From Spinellus fusiger (Eukaryota > Mucoromycota > Mucoromycetes > Mucorales > Phycomycetaceae), in NCBI GenBank assembly GCA_025094145.1, contig JALLLS010000009.1, positions 558,001 through 622,000 of the forward strand: a DNA stretch of 64,000 bases, read 5' to 3'. The notes beneath the pieces were generated by a model. That model worked only from the letters and a program-made list of their open reading frames with translations, had not been told where the DNA came from and searched no databases. Below are positions 12,346 through 25,599 of this stretch, one piece after another. Position 1 is the stretch's first letter. Every line of letters starts with the position of its first letter. The translations under genes were made by a program, and so were the position numbers.

Positions 12346-14288
12346 AGAATGATACTGTAGCTACTATAATACTGTAGCTACTATAATACTGTAGCTATTT
12401 ATATTATCGAATCTAGGTGATCCTATAGACATTGTGGAGTCTACAATCAATCCCATACAACTATTATAGCAACCAGAGAAGCTATTGTTGTGGACTCTAC
12501 TTTAGAAACTACGAATGGACAATCACACTGTAATACCAGCAAACAAACGGATTGACTTTACTACTGAGCATTGTTTGCATGTTAAATTGATTATTGAAAC
12601 AGACAAGTTTGGTGCAAGATCGTATGTTAAGAAATCCCTACATTGGGTGATTCATCTCCTCTCATTTAATGAACACATACACAGTTGCCTACAGCAGCAA
12701 TAGCAGCAGATTACCGCAAACAGCAGTTATCTACCCATGTGGGTTATTTTGTATTGGACTAAGAAGAAAGAAGAAAGAAAAGCAATCATTGCTTGGCACT
12801 TGCATTTATGTGTCTGTATGTGTCTACTGCATTAGCCATCTATAGCTACACATTCTATCACTTGTGTAGAGAACAGCACAAGAAGATGAGACTTGGATCA
12901 ACACATTGATTGTCAAGCCTATTTTATGCCCATGAAGACAATCCATCGTTTTGGATATTCACTTGTCATGAGTTATAGGCTAGAGATAGCAAATACACAC
13001 GTGAAGCTATAGATACAAATAGATAAACGTATCAAGGAGTGGGTTCATTGATATAGCCTACCTTTGGAATATCACAATGTGAGACGACAAGGGACGTCTC
13101 TGAGGCTACAAAAAAGAAACTAGAAAAGCTACCTAGAGATACTAGGATTTATAATAATAATAATAATAATAATACACCCATAGAATGAGGGGTAGGCCAT
13201 CTAAAAACCAACGGGCTTACCCTTACATAGATATTATTATAGGTTCTAGGACAGACGGATGACGACCTAAAGTGCTTGGAGAGGGTTCAAGTGCGCAAAC
13301 AAGTGCCAGCATCGTCAGACGACTCTTCTTTATATTTGTAAATCTTACTAAACTATTGCTATTCCGTAAACACCTGCTCTTTTCCAAAATATCTACTTTT
13401 TGATTAATAAAACAGCTCTACAAATACCCACGCTGTTGGTGGTGTGTCTATCACTTTTTATTATTTATAGCACTGGTAATTCAACTCATCTTTATTGTTT
13501 TAATAGGAAAGAATAAAAAGAAATTACATAAGCATAGAATGGTGTTCAATTCAAATGTATAGAATCCTACTTTCATATGACTTGAAAAAGCAATAATAAA
13601 ACTCTATAAAACAGATATAAAAATATCAACGGCTCAATAGTCCAACAGTCGACATGGTTATTATGCAGAATAAATAGAAATCAAAATCAATAAAAGACCT
13701 CCTCGAGATGGGATGGACACTGCTATCTACATTGACTAAGCAAATAGAATAACCGCCACGTGTAATCTATTGGGAAATGTGTTCTATTTGAAAAGGAAGG
13801 TTATGGGATTACACTTGGTATTATCGCGATGAAAGGCACATTTAAATAGCATAGCTGTGGAATCACCACCGAAGAGACGCTTAAAATAGTAACAAGGCCA
13901 ATGATTAAATTGCATTTACTAGTAAAGATCTACTTGTTGAATAAAAATAAAAATGGTTCTCCTATTCTGTATTTCTTTAGTCAATAAGACACTCCCAGGG
14001 GCAACTTTGGTCAACATCTCCTTGGAGGTATCTCTTTTATTAATTCATATAATACTCTTTCTTTATTTTTTTCCCTTGTCTATCGTCTATTCTTTATATC
14101 ATTAATAGTCGAGTGTCTTTACGCATTATCTCTCTTGGAGTAGTATTACAATTACAATTAACTTTACTTTGCTCTTTATCCTTATTAATTACACATCACT
14201 TTCATTCACATTCTTTGCATCCTTTCCCCTTATTCTTTATTCCCTGCCTAAGTGACTAGTTAGTCACTCACTTTATACTTTATCATTC
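12346..14288. other. Gene-poor intergenic stretch upstream of the formin
   Basis: Contains three copies of a 21-nt unit tactgtagctactataa(tac) at about 12351-12402, an (AAT)n run at about 13152-13174, and an isolated 62-codon open frame at 12515-12703 without recognisable motifs. The 300 bp before 14289 is pyrimidine-rich, as expected for a promoter/5' leader. Otherwise nothing is seen. Confidence 0.5.
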
Positions 14289-17200
14289 ATGGAAAATAAT
14301 AAGAGTCCATATGGCACTTTTGCTGTTCCAAGAAATCTATCTTCAAACCAGCTATCTGTTCCTGTCAGAAAATCACTTTCCTCTCCCACAAAAGATCCTG
14401 AGACTCTACTTGATATCACACAGTCTTCATCCCACGAATCTGTCTCGGGAAAACCAAAGATAGCTGCTCTAACAATGAAAAAGAATTCATCAAAACCACC
14501 CATTAGCGCACTACCCACACCCCGGATCAAACATACCAAGTCAGTTGAGTCTCTTCATGAACAGGCCCCTTCTCTCAGAATGACAAGCTCCTCTCGGTTT
14601 GGTAAAAATCTTTTGCCTGCTTGGCTTGGTGGTGCAGTTCCCACCCAGACTACAAATGAACACACATCAAAAAGTCCCGTAGAAACAGCACAAAAAGCAA
14701 ATACGGCCTGGTCCGAGTCAGCAGAAATGTCTACTGCCTTTGAACAGCTTCTTACAAGTAAAGAACATAATAAATCAGAACAAAAAAAGGTAGAGTGGCT
14801 TCCGTGGTATGATTCTCATTCTGTTAATATTGTTTTGTGATTAGGATGAGATTGAGAAAAAAGACATTCACCAAGACAGACCTCAAGCCCTTCCCCGTGA
14901 TAGAAAGCTCAATCTTTTTCAGCAAAACAGACATACAAAGGAGACAAAAAAATCAGCCATGAATGAAGGGAAATCATATCAGAATAATAAGAATACTTCT
15001 ATGAAGACCTCAAACTCTACTTCATCTCTCTTTTCCAACAGTCGGCTTAGACAAAAGACAGCTATCAAGCGTAGTGAGACTTCCAGACTTTTATTTTCAA
15101 GCTCTATCCCAAGAAACACCACACAAAATTATCTTTCTCCACCACAAAACACATTTCTTTCTGATCTAATACCAACCACTAATACTACTTCTGATGATAC
15201 TATTAACACTGATAGTGATCATTATAATACTACTAATGTTATTTCCACTGTTACTGATGATCCTATTGATGCTCCTATTGATGATCCTATTGATGATCCT
15301 ATTGATGACTCCATTGATGACCCTATTGATGACCCTACTGTCTCGAATATAACACATCCACAAGAGACTCTTAGACCTGAGGTTGATCCTGAGAGTATCT
15401 CTCTGCTCAGTCCACTGACACCAATACCCTATCCGACCACTCTGTCTCAGCATGCTCCAGTCATAGACTCTAGAGCAGCCATCTATAAATTCAAACGTCG
15501 AAATGTACCATCTTCTTACTGTCGATCTAAAGTAGGCTCCATGGTGCTTGAATTTGATGCTCTAGCCCATCAATCTGACAATGAAGACATATCAGCTTGG
15601 TTACTCTTGGATAACAAATCCATACGTCCCATGTCAGTTCAAGTTGTCCCACGTCCCAGTGAATCTACACGATTTCATCAAACTCTTTCTCGCAAAGAAG
15701 GCCTTTATCTTACATCTATGGCCACTACGAGTATGAACCCTGAAGATATGAAAAGAAGTCGAGACCATACAAGTCCTTATTATTATGTTGAACTGTTAAG
15801 AAGCAGAGGCACCTCTATAGAAATATTGGCGAATCACCTAGTGTTGTTGGTTAAGGCATTGTCAGCAGGAAATATGGTATGGATCAAAGAGTTTTTATCT
15901 CGACGCCATGATGGGCTATCTGCTCTTGAGGGTGTATTGGAACGACTGGAGTCAAGAAAGAAAAGGTAAGGTAGTCCCTTTCTTTACACTCTTTTTTATT
16001 TTTATTTTTATTTTTATTTTTATTTTTATCATTATCATTATTAAAAAAAAAAAAACTCAATTGGGTGTGTTAGAAAACATTATGGTTTGAGATTTGTGGT
16101 TGGAGATGAATCGTGTTTGTTAGAATGCATTCAATGTTTCTACACTTTAGCAAACACAGAGGTAAATTCAATTTGAACAGTATGAATTAAAGTAGGATGT
16201 ATTTATACTAAAGTTTGTTCTATTTATTAATCTACTTACCCATCTTTGTGTGTGCGCGTAATAAAAGCCTGGAATTCAACAACTCCTTGCTCGACCAGCC
16301 ACCCTCCATCATTTAGCCAATATTCTTTTTGTGCTTATAGCAAGTCCTTCCAAGGATCCAGTACCTATGCCCTCGCTATCTACCATGCGAAACTCAAGTT
16401 CACAAAACTCGCTTATTTCTCATCTTCACCCCTCACCCTCTACTTCCATGACTTTGATAGCCCACACAGTGCCTGATGATATGTCTCCCCTTATGTGTGA
16501 TGCATTGGCACAGACAGCCATTCATATCCTTAACCTATTCTCAAGTCTCTGTAAAGTGTCCCCTCAAGGTCATTCTGCCGTACTTGCTACACTATCTGAA
16601 ATGCGTGGAGAACATTATCGATTCGAAAGACTCATTGCCAGTCTTCAAGACCAAGACGGGGTATTTTCACTTAAGAATAGTGATGTCAAAAATCTTGATA
16701 AAGATAGACTCTGGAAATCTATCAGTGCTGTTCTTGAACTATTCTATGGGATTATCCATACACCCCGACAGATAAGCGATCGACAAGCCTTTAGAGCTGA
16801 ACTTGGGCGTCGTGGGCTCGAGGATTACCTGATGGTAAAATATATAAATAGAAGAAAGCTCGAGGGATCCACGGATTACGCATTCTTTATTTATTTTAAA
16901 TATCAATCTTTATCAATATTCAACAATTAGATGCTTGAAACCAAAGATATACCCGATACTATTCAGTTATATATCCAGTCTTATTATTCTAGATGTAAGG
17001 AAGATCAGGTCCTTATGAATGAAGAAGAAGCATTAAAAAGAAGTAATGCCAGACAAATGTAAGCAAGTGTATTAGCAAAGAAAAGAAGTATGGATGAGGT
17101 TCTAATTCTAGTTTTAGGCGACCTGATATGATGATCTTGGAAGCATTGAATCAGCTATCTAATGACAATGATATCTATTACTTAGTAGTAGATAGTCTTT

Positions 17201-20200
17201 CTAATTTGTTAAGCATTAAGGGTCATGATCACTGTAAGAAAAGGCAAGCATTAGTAGAATGAGAGAGAGTGAGAGAGAGACTATTACTTATCATAAGAAT
17301 GTATTTAGTCTTTTGAAAGATAAATGGAGTATTATGAGCCTATTCACGAAGAATATAATGTCCATAGAATCCAGTGGTAATAAGAACATCTTCTGTGGAT
17401 ATGCTTTATAACTTTACTCATTTATAATCTTATTAGATGATTTTGGCAAAGCACTTTATGACTTTTTATTATCAGTACAGCCAATTGCTGGTAAAATTAT
17501 ACCAGAAATAGAAAAGAGAAAAGAAGAAGAACCATCCACAGCAATACGCAACCGTAATTCCATGGATGTCACAAACCTGCATGTTAATAATTTTGAGGAT
17601 GTTGAAGGTCTTCGAAACATGGTAGAAGAACTCAAAGAAGCCCTTCGTAGAAGTGAAGACACAGCTACCAAAATCCGCCGTGAGAAGAATGAGTTATTAA
17701 TGAAGATGTCTAAAGCCTATGCGGATATAAAAGAGAGAGAGGACACCATTTCAACCATCCAACAAGAGAGACGGCGACAAACCACAGTACAGAATGAATG
17801 GATCGATGAACTGTCATTCTTAGAGAGAGAGAAATCAATGCAGATACCAAAGAGTAGCGAATACTCAAGTGCAATTACCACAGACAAATCATTTCACTTA
17901 CCATCATTACCACTCTTCATTCCCTCACAATCAGATTCTCTTTTATCTCCTTCATCTCCTCATGGCTCACCCCTTCCTCCACCACCACTTTCATCAGTAT
18001 CTATTTCACATGTAACATTTGCACCCCCTCCTCCACCACCGCCACCTCCTCCAATGTCATTCATGACTTCATCTTCAGTCAAACCTACTAGAATGGCTAC
18101 AGTTGATAAACAAGCGCCCAAAAACAGACAAAGAAGTGGATCCAACAGAACATCAAAATACCTTCATCCTCTTGCTCTTAATCTATGCTTTCCTACACTA
18201 AAATCACTTCATGAAGGCACAGCTGTTGTTTCTCCTACAGATACTTCTGCCACTTCTCCATTGTCACCCTCAGAAAGTAGTGTCTATGCGTTTAGGTCTT
18301 TACAAGAGCATACCAATGACAGGGCCTTTCATTGTTCATCTTTTGGTATGGAAAGCCAGCCTGGATGTATACAACAGAAACAGGGACCCAATATCACTAT
18401 GAAGGTAAGCAAATATATTTTATATTATTATTATTATTATAAAACAACAACAACATATATATTGGTTTAATAAAAAAGGTCACTCACTGTCTATAACTTT
18501 ATGTATATCTTATTCATCTACAGCAACTCTTCTGGTCTAAACTCACTCCAGAACGTATTAATAATACTGTATGGAAAGAGATCCTATTACTTGATTCTGA
18601 AGAAGATGGAATGGAGTCTCCTATGATAAGCAGTGGTAGTAGCAGTGAGACAGAATCAGACGACAACGCTTCCCTAGACATGGGCTGTCATCTTCTCATG
18701 CCTTGCCATCCTCCGTTTGTTGGCGCCATTAGAAAGACAAGCCTTGCTCTGGATACTGTTGAACTTGAGAGACTCTTTAAGAAGTCTCAAGTCAATGTTA
18801 AAAGTAAGAAATAAGCGTGTGTGGTGTGTTTGTACTGTTGACTTATGTTTTCATCTTTCTTTCTATTTTATGGATGTAGCCGCTAATCATCAAGCAGCAG
18901 AAAAGAAAAGAAAGTTGGGCGGTGTTACTCTACTTGAGTTTAATCGTGCAAACAACATTGGTAAGGAAGTGTATTCTATCACCATTGGTGGCATTAGTAA
19001 GAGTTACAAGTATTCATGCATTCCTATGATAGCCATTATGCTGGCCCGCATTCGATGGAGTTACCCTGATATCCGTGATGCCATTTGGAATATAGACGAC
19101 CATCGTTTAACCATTGACAATCTCATGGCAATTCGCCAATACATACCCACTAAAGAAGAGGTAATACTTTTTTTTTCAAAAGATACCTTGTTACTTACCC
19201 TGTACTAGATCGAGACTATCAAAGAATACGAGGGAGATGTGGAAATGCTAGGAAATGCAGAGCGTTACTTTCGATCTGTAAGTGTATATTGAATATAGAC
19301 TTTGCTTTGTTATTTCTTGATAACAAATAAATCAACACTGAATAATAGATTATGTATATCCCACGTCTTGCTGATAGAGTGAGCTGTATGATCTTCAGAC
19401 GCCGGTTTAAGTACGAGTTGGAGGAGATCATCCCAAGACTAGAAACACTTCAATGTGCCATCTCTGAATTAAGAGATAGCATGCGATTCAAACGGTTGCT
19501 CAAGGTATGGTAACCCACTTTATGGGAGTAATGGAGTAGGCTCATCCCGTTGTAGACAGTATTGGACATCGGAAACCACTTGAATGGTCAGACTATCCGA
19601 GGAAATGCGTATGGCTTCCATTTGGATGCACTGTTAAAGGTACTTTCTTATGTATCAAGGACTGTACTCACCACTCCCATGTTAGATGAGAGATACACGA
19701 GCAGAAGGAGAAGGGGTTAGTAATATGCCCACTCTACTTCATTATCTTGTTTATTGCTTGGCCAAGTCAGAAGACAATGCAGTGCATTTTAAAGAAGATA
19801 TTTGTCATTTGGAAGCAGCAGCAAAATGTAAGTGCTCTTTGGCTATAATAAAACAACTCACCCACCAAGTATCCCCACCCACCCTATTTGCTTCTGTGAA
19901 TACACTGAGTGCAAGTATTACTCAAATAAAAGAAGAAATGAATGTGCACAGACGCAAGCCAATGTCTGTTTTGCAGATTGACCGATTTGCAGAAGCCATG
20001 GAGGTAAGAAGAAGGTTCAAGGGCATGGCTGACATGACTACAGGAATTCCTTATTGAAGCTGAGCCCATGACAAACAATCTTAAGGCAATGACACGCGAT
20101 ACTGAGGAGAGGCTAAAGGATCTTATTGTTTATTATGGAGAAGATCCTGCCACTACCAAATCAGAAGATTTTTTTGCTATTATTGACTCTTTCTCTACTT

Positions 20201-20769
20201 CTTTTGCAGTGAGTGTTCTATAGTATAGTGTAGTACAGTATAGTGTAGTACAGTATAGTGTAGTACAGTATAGTATAGTGTAGTGTAGTATAGTGTAGTA
20301 TAGTATAGTATAGTATAGTGTAGTATAGTATAGTATAGTGCAGTATAGTGTAGTATCATGGTAACTTATTCTTATCCTTTTCTTATCTATTCAGAAAGCA
20401 CAACAAGAAATACACGAGGCCCATGAAAGAGCAGCAAGAAAGCAGAGACAGTTGGCTGTAGTAAAGGTAATGCCTACTCCACATAAACCACATGCATAAA
20501 TAAATAGTACTAGTACTTAAAAAACCCCCTTTTGCCCATAGAAACGACAGGCAACAGGTGCTATTTCCCCTGTACTTTCTCCCTTGGGTGTTTTTCTGAC
20601 AGCAGCTACAGACAGTGAGCTGATGCCTGATGAAGGAGTGTTTGAACATGTTCTACGCGAACTCAAAGCAGGATTACGTCACGGAGACCACTCATGGCGG
20701 CTTTCTCGTGGTATGCGACGTCATGAAGAGACAGTGGATAGCAAGCTATACGAGACATGTGCTTCCTAG
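14289..20769 (+). CDS. Diaphanous-type formin (GBD/FH3-FH1-FH2-DAD), multi-exon
   Basis: Actin nucleator/elongator acting at the cortex and polarised growth sites under Rho GTPases. ATG at 14289 (MENNKSPYGTFAVPR). About 370 disordered N-terminal residues include a DDPI-type repeat. The GBD/FH3 region starts near 15470 (YKFKRRNVPSSYCRSK) and runs over several exons, including a small one at about 16062-16161 (YGLRFVVGDESCLLECIQCF) that I recovered by splicing, and GIQQLLARPATLHHLANILF at 16268 on. A coiled segment (17560-17850) is followed by FH1 with runs of eight or more Pro (17970-18060). FH2 runs from LFWSKLTPERINN (about 18525) through MLARIRWSYPDIRDAIWNI, LLKTVLDIGNHLNGQTIRGN and EFLIEAEPM to about 20480. 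The C-terminus GVFEHVLRELKAGLRHG...RGMRR resembles a DAD autoinhibitory motif. At least 15 introns. Product roughly 1,600 residues. Confidence 0.93.
15262..15336 (+). repeat. In-frame (D-D-P-I) minisatellite in the formin N-terminus
   Basis: A 12-nt unit of type gatgatcctatt is repeated about six times, giving D(A/D)PID repeats. It is in frame, acidic and sits in the disordered head of the formin. Confidence 0.85.
20217..20358 (+). repeat. Tandem tagtatagtg/tagtacagta repeat filling a formin intron
   Basis: About 140 bp of interwoven 5- and 10-bp units (tatag/tgtag/tacag) occupy most of the intron between the exon ending in SFSTSFA and the exon starting KAQQEIHEAH. The reading frame of the gene is untouched. 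Likely a length-variable satellite. Confidence 0.85.
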
Positions 20770-21360
20770 AGAGGCCTATATGCTGGCCTATATGCTGGTC
20801 TGTAGACTGCTATAGGATACTTCCTAGTAGAGTAGCAAAGTCACAGCAGAAAAACAAAACTCCTTCCTCTAGAATAAAGGATTGAATTGTACTACGTCGT
20901 CCAAGCTTATTTTGCTATTGAGAGAACAAAGGAAAAGAGGAAATAAGAATAGGCCAAAAAGGGTTTTCTGTGGGCAAATATAGATATCTGGGAATCTTAA
21001 TAACACCCTTCTACACCCTTCTACATCCTCCTACATCTCAATAAATACCAATACATTTCTAATGAATTTCTCATTTGTAGAAGGCAATTCTCTCTTTCTT
21101 TCTCTCTTTCTTATCACAAAATCCTCCTGCTAAATATCAGTAGAGAATAAAACACACCAAAAAATAGAAGAGAAAAGAAGAAATAATAATAAAGAGTTCT
21201 TTTTCTTCCTTCAAACTTCACTTTAGACTAAAGAATAATAAAATAACAGAAAAAGGGAATAATTTCATTAACAAAAAAAAAAGGGAAAAAAAAAGAAATC
21301 AAGCACAAACTTCTCTTTTTTCTCTTCTTCCTCTTTTTTATTTTTCACCCTCATCAGCAC
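20770..21360. other. Intergenic between formin and Rab gene
   Basis: AT-rich with pyrimidine tracts before 21361. Holds the formin 3' end and the Rab promoter; no ORF of note. Confidence 0.5.
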
Positions 21361-22470
21361 ATGTATTCGACATTAGAAGCCAAAGTGGTTATTCTAGGAA
21401 GCCAAGGTATGCCGTCTTATGAGTGTGTTGGCTGATAGCTCCTGTAGGTGTTGGTAAAACTTCACTGGTTGTGCGTTACATCAACAAGACCTTTTCACCC
21501 AACTCCACTTCGACTATTGGAGCATCTTTCATGACCAAGAAGCTGTAAGCCAATAAGCGGACCCATCGAGGCTGGAGAGCCCAAGCTCACTCTTGGCTAT
21601 GCAGGACAGTCGATCACTGTAAGGTGCGACTTCAGATATGGGATACAGCTGGTCAAGGTAACCTCCACTCCTCCCTACATGCAATAGCACCCACACGGGG
21701 ATTATATATATATATGTATATGTATATGAGAGAGAGCGTATATATAAGAGAACAAGGGGATCTAAAGTGCCTTAGAGCGCTTCCGTGCTATGGCGCCTAT
21801 GTATTATCGAGGAGCTCAGGCAGCACTACTTGTTTATGATATTACATCACAGGAAAGCTTTACAGAAATGCATTCTTGGATTGAAGGTAATTTAATGCTG
21901 TGTGTTTTCCAAGGAGGGGGTTATAAGATAGATGCACTGATATTCCACTGTATACTATGCTATACTATGCTATGCTATGCTATACTATACTATACTATAC
22001 TATACTATACTATACTCACTCACTCACTCACTCTTCTCTAAGAACTCAAGCGCAATATGAACGATGAACTTGTCATTGTTGTAGTGGCTAATAAGTTGGA
22101 TTTGGCATCGACACGTCGAGAAGTACCACTGGAGCAGGCACAAGAGTATGTCACGCGTGTCTTGGGGCCTGACACTCCGCTTTATGAAGTGTCCGCTAAA
22201 GAGGATGACGGTAAGAAAGGCAGCAAGTCGTAAAGAACAGTATCTTTCTATAGAGTAGATAGGTACACATAGAAGAAAGGGGAAAAAAAGAGAAAAAGAG
22301 ATTCATGACAGGTGGTGGGGTTAGGCACGATTGAGGATATTTTTCTCCACCTTACACGGGTTCTTGTGGACCGCAAGCAGTACTTACCTCGTGATAGAAA
22401 GAAGCAGCCAGCAATGACGTTGGTGGAAGAACCACCTGCACAGATATCTTCCTGCTGTGGGCTATTCTAA
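21361..22470 (+). CDS. Rab-family small GTPase (Rab5/21/22-like group)
   Basis: Spliced from about six exons. G1 is GSQGVGKTS, with the GxxxxGK[ST] loop split by an intron after GSQ. Switch I is NSTSTIGASF. The third exon reads LTVDHCKVRLQIWDTAGQ (G3 WDTAGQ) and joins to ERFRAMAPMYYRGAQAALLV. G4 is NKLD (ANKLDLAST) and G5 is SAK (EVSAKEDDG). The C-terminus ends SSCCGLF: the Cys pair five and four from the end suits geranylgeranylation. About 200 residues, normal for a Rab. The MAPMYYRGAQAA block and the TKKL after switch I fit endosomal Rab5/21/22 relatives, so vesicle targeting on endosomes is likely, but the subfamily is not settled. Intron 4 contains tatac/tatgc satellite repeats (about 21955-22020). 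Confidence 0.93.
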
Positions 22471-23255
22471 GCCCTCTTCTTGTTCCCTCTTTCTTCCTCC
22501 TACAAACAGTCACCCTATCACCCTACTACAAATACACACACTACACACACTACATAAAAAGGGGGTGGATGGTGTATCATACAACACTTTAACGGATAAG
22601 CAAAGGCCTCTTGTCCAGTCCTCTTTCTTTCTTTTCTACTATTTTCTACTACTTTTACTTTCAATAAAACTTTAATAGAGTACCGTACCCATTCTATCTA
22701 TGCTTGTATCTCTATCTGTTGATATTCTTTTATTGACCAAGGAACAACAGGAAGGTGTGCATGTCTTTTTCTATTTTCAAAAAGAAAAAGGGTGTCTCCA
22801 ATCCAATATCAATCACTAGTGAATATATTACTGACAGTGATCGAATGTATCTCCCTGTTTCCATGACAATTGAGAATAGAGTATTATGACTTGTGTTTCC
22901 AGCTGTATCTGTATCCATGAGAATAGAGTATTGTGAAGACAGATTATTATGAGAATAGATCACTATGAGAATGGATCACTGCGATATTAGTACATGCCTC
23001 TTTATATCACTGGATCATGGATTTAGTTGAGGCTGCTTTATTCTATGAAAGTATCGATCTTTTTTTACTTTGGGTTGCTTTTTAAAACAACACCGTGCAT
23101 AGCTCCGTTCTAAAAGAAAATGTTATACGGACCTTATATCAGCATATTTTCTGTAAACATTAAACAACGGAGAAAGCTCATTCGTCAAGTCTGCTTCATT
23201 AGCAGTTCACCTGATCAAACCCACTTAAAACTAAATATCATAAAAATAATATATG
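22471..23255. other. Intergenic between Rab gene and inverted-repeat element
   Basis: AT-rich with partial repeats of gagaatagagtatt and gagaatagatcac (about 22868-22980). No gene supported. Confidence 0.45.
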
Positions 23256-23365
23256 GTTTTTTAGTCTAAAAACGAGACAATTGCAAAAGACAAAAAACAA
23301 ATTAAACAAGCTGAAATTAGAATTAGACAATAATAGAAAACCCATTCAGATAACAAGACTATTTG
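23256..23365 (+). repeat. Left terminal inverted repeat of the 3.6-kb element
   Basis: About 110 bp, matches the reverse complement of 26775-26885 almost base for base apart from a 7-nt indel within an A-rich tract (aaaaaacaaa) and scattered substitutions near the inner end. Confidence 0.85.
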
Positions 23366-23804
23366 TAGATTATTATTCTATTCTTGTGGACATGGCCAAC
23401 ACTATTTTTAGACTATATAGGTCCAAATATGTTCTTATTATGATTCAATTTCTGGGCAGTTCTCAAAAGTATATTATATCTTCTGCATACAATTCAGTAA
23501 ATAGAATTGTAGATAAGTGGTATCTCTATAGGTAAGGTTATAATCGAGCAAACAATACTACTATACTTGAGGCAATGATCTATTGGATATCTTAGATCAA
23601 TTCTTTAATCATTAAATAAAAGGAAACCAAAAGCAGACACTATTCATGCGTATATCCTTTTCTTTACTAACATTGCTGTGTTATATAAATGTCAGAAGAA
23701 ACAAAAGTACTTTGTATATTGATATGAGTGTGTATGACTAGTCGTGTTTTATTCTATAAACATATGAAACAGCCACTTTTGATTCAGCCAACTTCAAGTG
23801 ATTC

Positions 23805-24113
23805 ATGACAGTCAAGACCTTGATAACTAACATCCTATGGAAGGAGTCGTCCAAGTCCACGCTGAATAAATTAGTGTATACCGTGAGTGATCTCGTTACC
23901 CATACATTTGCTTTCTCAAGGTTAATCTTTCTCAAAGAGTTTGACAAAGACAATGGCTTTAGTTTAGAGAAGTATATCACAAAGAGCTCGATAAAGACCC
24001 ACATTCTATATATCTTATACCAGTTTAAAATAGTCATTTCATCAAGAAAATACCAGCTCTCCCAACCAATTTTATTTTTATTTTTGCATAAAAAGGGTTT
24101 GAGCCAACTTTAA
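23805..24113 (+). pseudogene. Putative N-terminal part of the TnpB/Fanzor-like gene
   Basis: An open stretch reading TVSDLVTHTFAFSRLIFLKE and FDKDNGFSLEKYITK, of a helical kind (VxHTYxFxRLxxL) that I associate with N-terminal regions of Mucoromycota RuvC/zinc-finger transposon proteins. It lies on the same strand as, and upstream of, the RuvC-like fragment at 25.6-26.6 kb, inside the same inverted repeats. No start codon context is convincing. The reading is from pattern memory, so confidence is modest. Confidence 0.4.
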
Positions 24114-24449
24114 CAGTTTTTAAATATTTACTCAGAAAGCTACAAGTCTGTAAAGGACTCGATATATCATAATATTAAAAGCAAACCCATAGTAACACTT
24201 GATTGCCTTTTAATTGCTTTCAAAGATATGCGAAGAGAGTGAGATAAAGTTTTTTTAACTGCTTTCCATTACGAAAAAAAAAACTTGTCTCATGTTATAC
24301 AGCCACACCCAATTGAATTTAATACTTTTGAAAATAAATTTCAGGACGAAATATTTAGGACATGTTCAACATTATATAACACACTCCACGTTTGATATAG
24401 AAGCTTCAAACTTTCACAGAATAAAGCTCAACATCTTTAATGATTGAAA

Positions 24450-25300
24450 ATAAATTAATAATACAGTTAATATTTTGTATGGCCTCCTTTGGCATCAGTG
24501 ACAGCCTGGCATCTGTCGGTCATACTTTGAATTTATTATTGTACAAGTTCAATATTAACTTTTAACATTAGTAATAGATACTCTTCTTTCTTCAATTCAT
24601 ATTTCCAAGGCGTATCAGATGTGTTCAATTGGGTTCAATTCAGGGATTTGTGTAGGCTAGTAATCAAAGAACCTTAGTCTGATGTGTCTCTTTCCACCAT
24701 CTGGCATAGGCCCCAGTATGACAGCTAGCACTCTTTTATTGTAACAAAAACCCATTGTTCTCTTTCTAATGGAATTTCATGAACCAAGGATGGAACTCAC
24801 TAACCAAGATAGTGGTATATTTGTCTTGGTTTACAGTGCTATCAACAAAGACTAATGAGCTAAATCCATTAGCCCAATAGCAGCTCTAAAACATCACACC
24901 ATCACCACCAAACTACATCGTTGAATCAATAGGATTATAACTATAACGTTCTCTAACTATTTTAATGACACATGCATCTCTATTGCTCTTTTTCATAATG
25001 TATGTTGACTCATAAGACTAAATGATACCTCTCCACTAATCACTTGCTCAACTGGCATGTTCCTTGGCCCAGCAAAGCTGTTTCTCTTTGTGTTTTACAG
25101 TTAAGGCTGGCTTGTGGTCTACAGAAAAGGATACATACTCTAACTGATTATAGTAGCGGATAAGGGTTTTTCTACATACATCCACCTCAGACTTCAATAT
25201 TCCCAATGCCAGTTGATTGTATGAGGCAAATGGATCCTTTCTAATAACATCTTTCCAGGTGTCTTGAATCCATCTCATTCAATTTTTAGGGGTTTCCATG
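24450..25300 (-). pseudogene. Tc1/mariner transposase remnant
   Basis: Minus strand. The first part (25278 to 25048) is open and reads WIQDTWKDVIRKDPFASYNQ...CRKTLIRYYNQ...HKEKQLCWAKEH, a mariner-type helix-turn-helix followed by the R/K-rich W(A)KxH block. Further on, broken by stops and frameshifts, appear FVDSTVNQDKYTTIL, NNGFLLQ, SCHTGAYARWW and near 24490 the classical tail MTDRCQAVTDAKGGHTKY. The DDE catalytic core can only be traced piecewise and several stops make it dead. I could not find its terminal repeats. It sits antisense within the larger inverted-repeat element. Confidence 0.8.
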
Positions 25301-25599
25301 ACTCTCTAAATGCAATAGTGATCCACATTCTTTGATATTTCTAACACTACTTTAAACTATTGGCCTTTTTCCTCACAATCACAGCCAACTCTAATCCAGT
25401 CATAAACAGGCAATAAATACCCTATCATCTTCCATATTTTGTCTTGTCCTATTCCTCACAAATGTAATATTCTGAATATCCATATGAAATAATGTGTTGA
25501 CTTGTCAACATCTATAAAGAACAGAGCTTCATACAATATATAATCAACGAGCTGTCGAAAAAAATCATGTACAAGTCCTTGAAAATAGCCTTAGCAAAA

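Noticed and set aside
14266..14539. Minus-strand frame at the start of the formin
   Set aside because: Antisense of the formin first exon.
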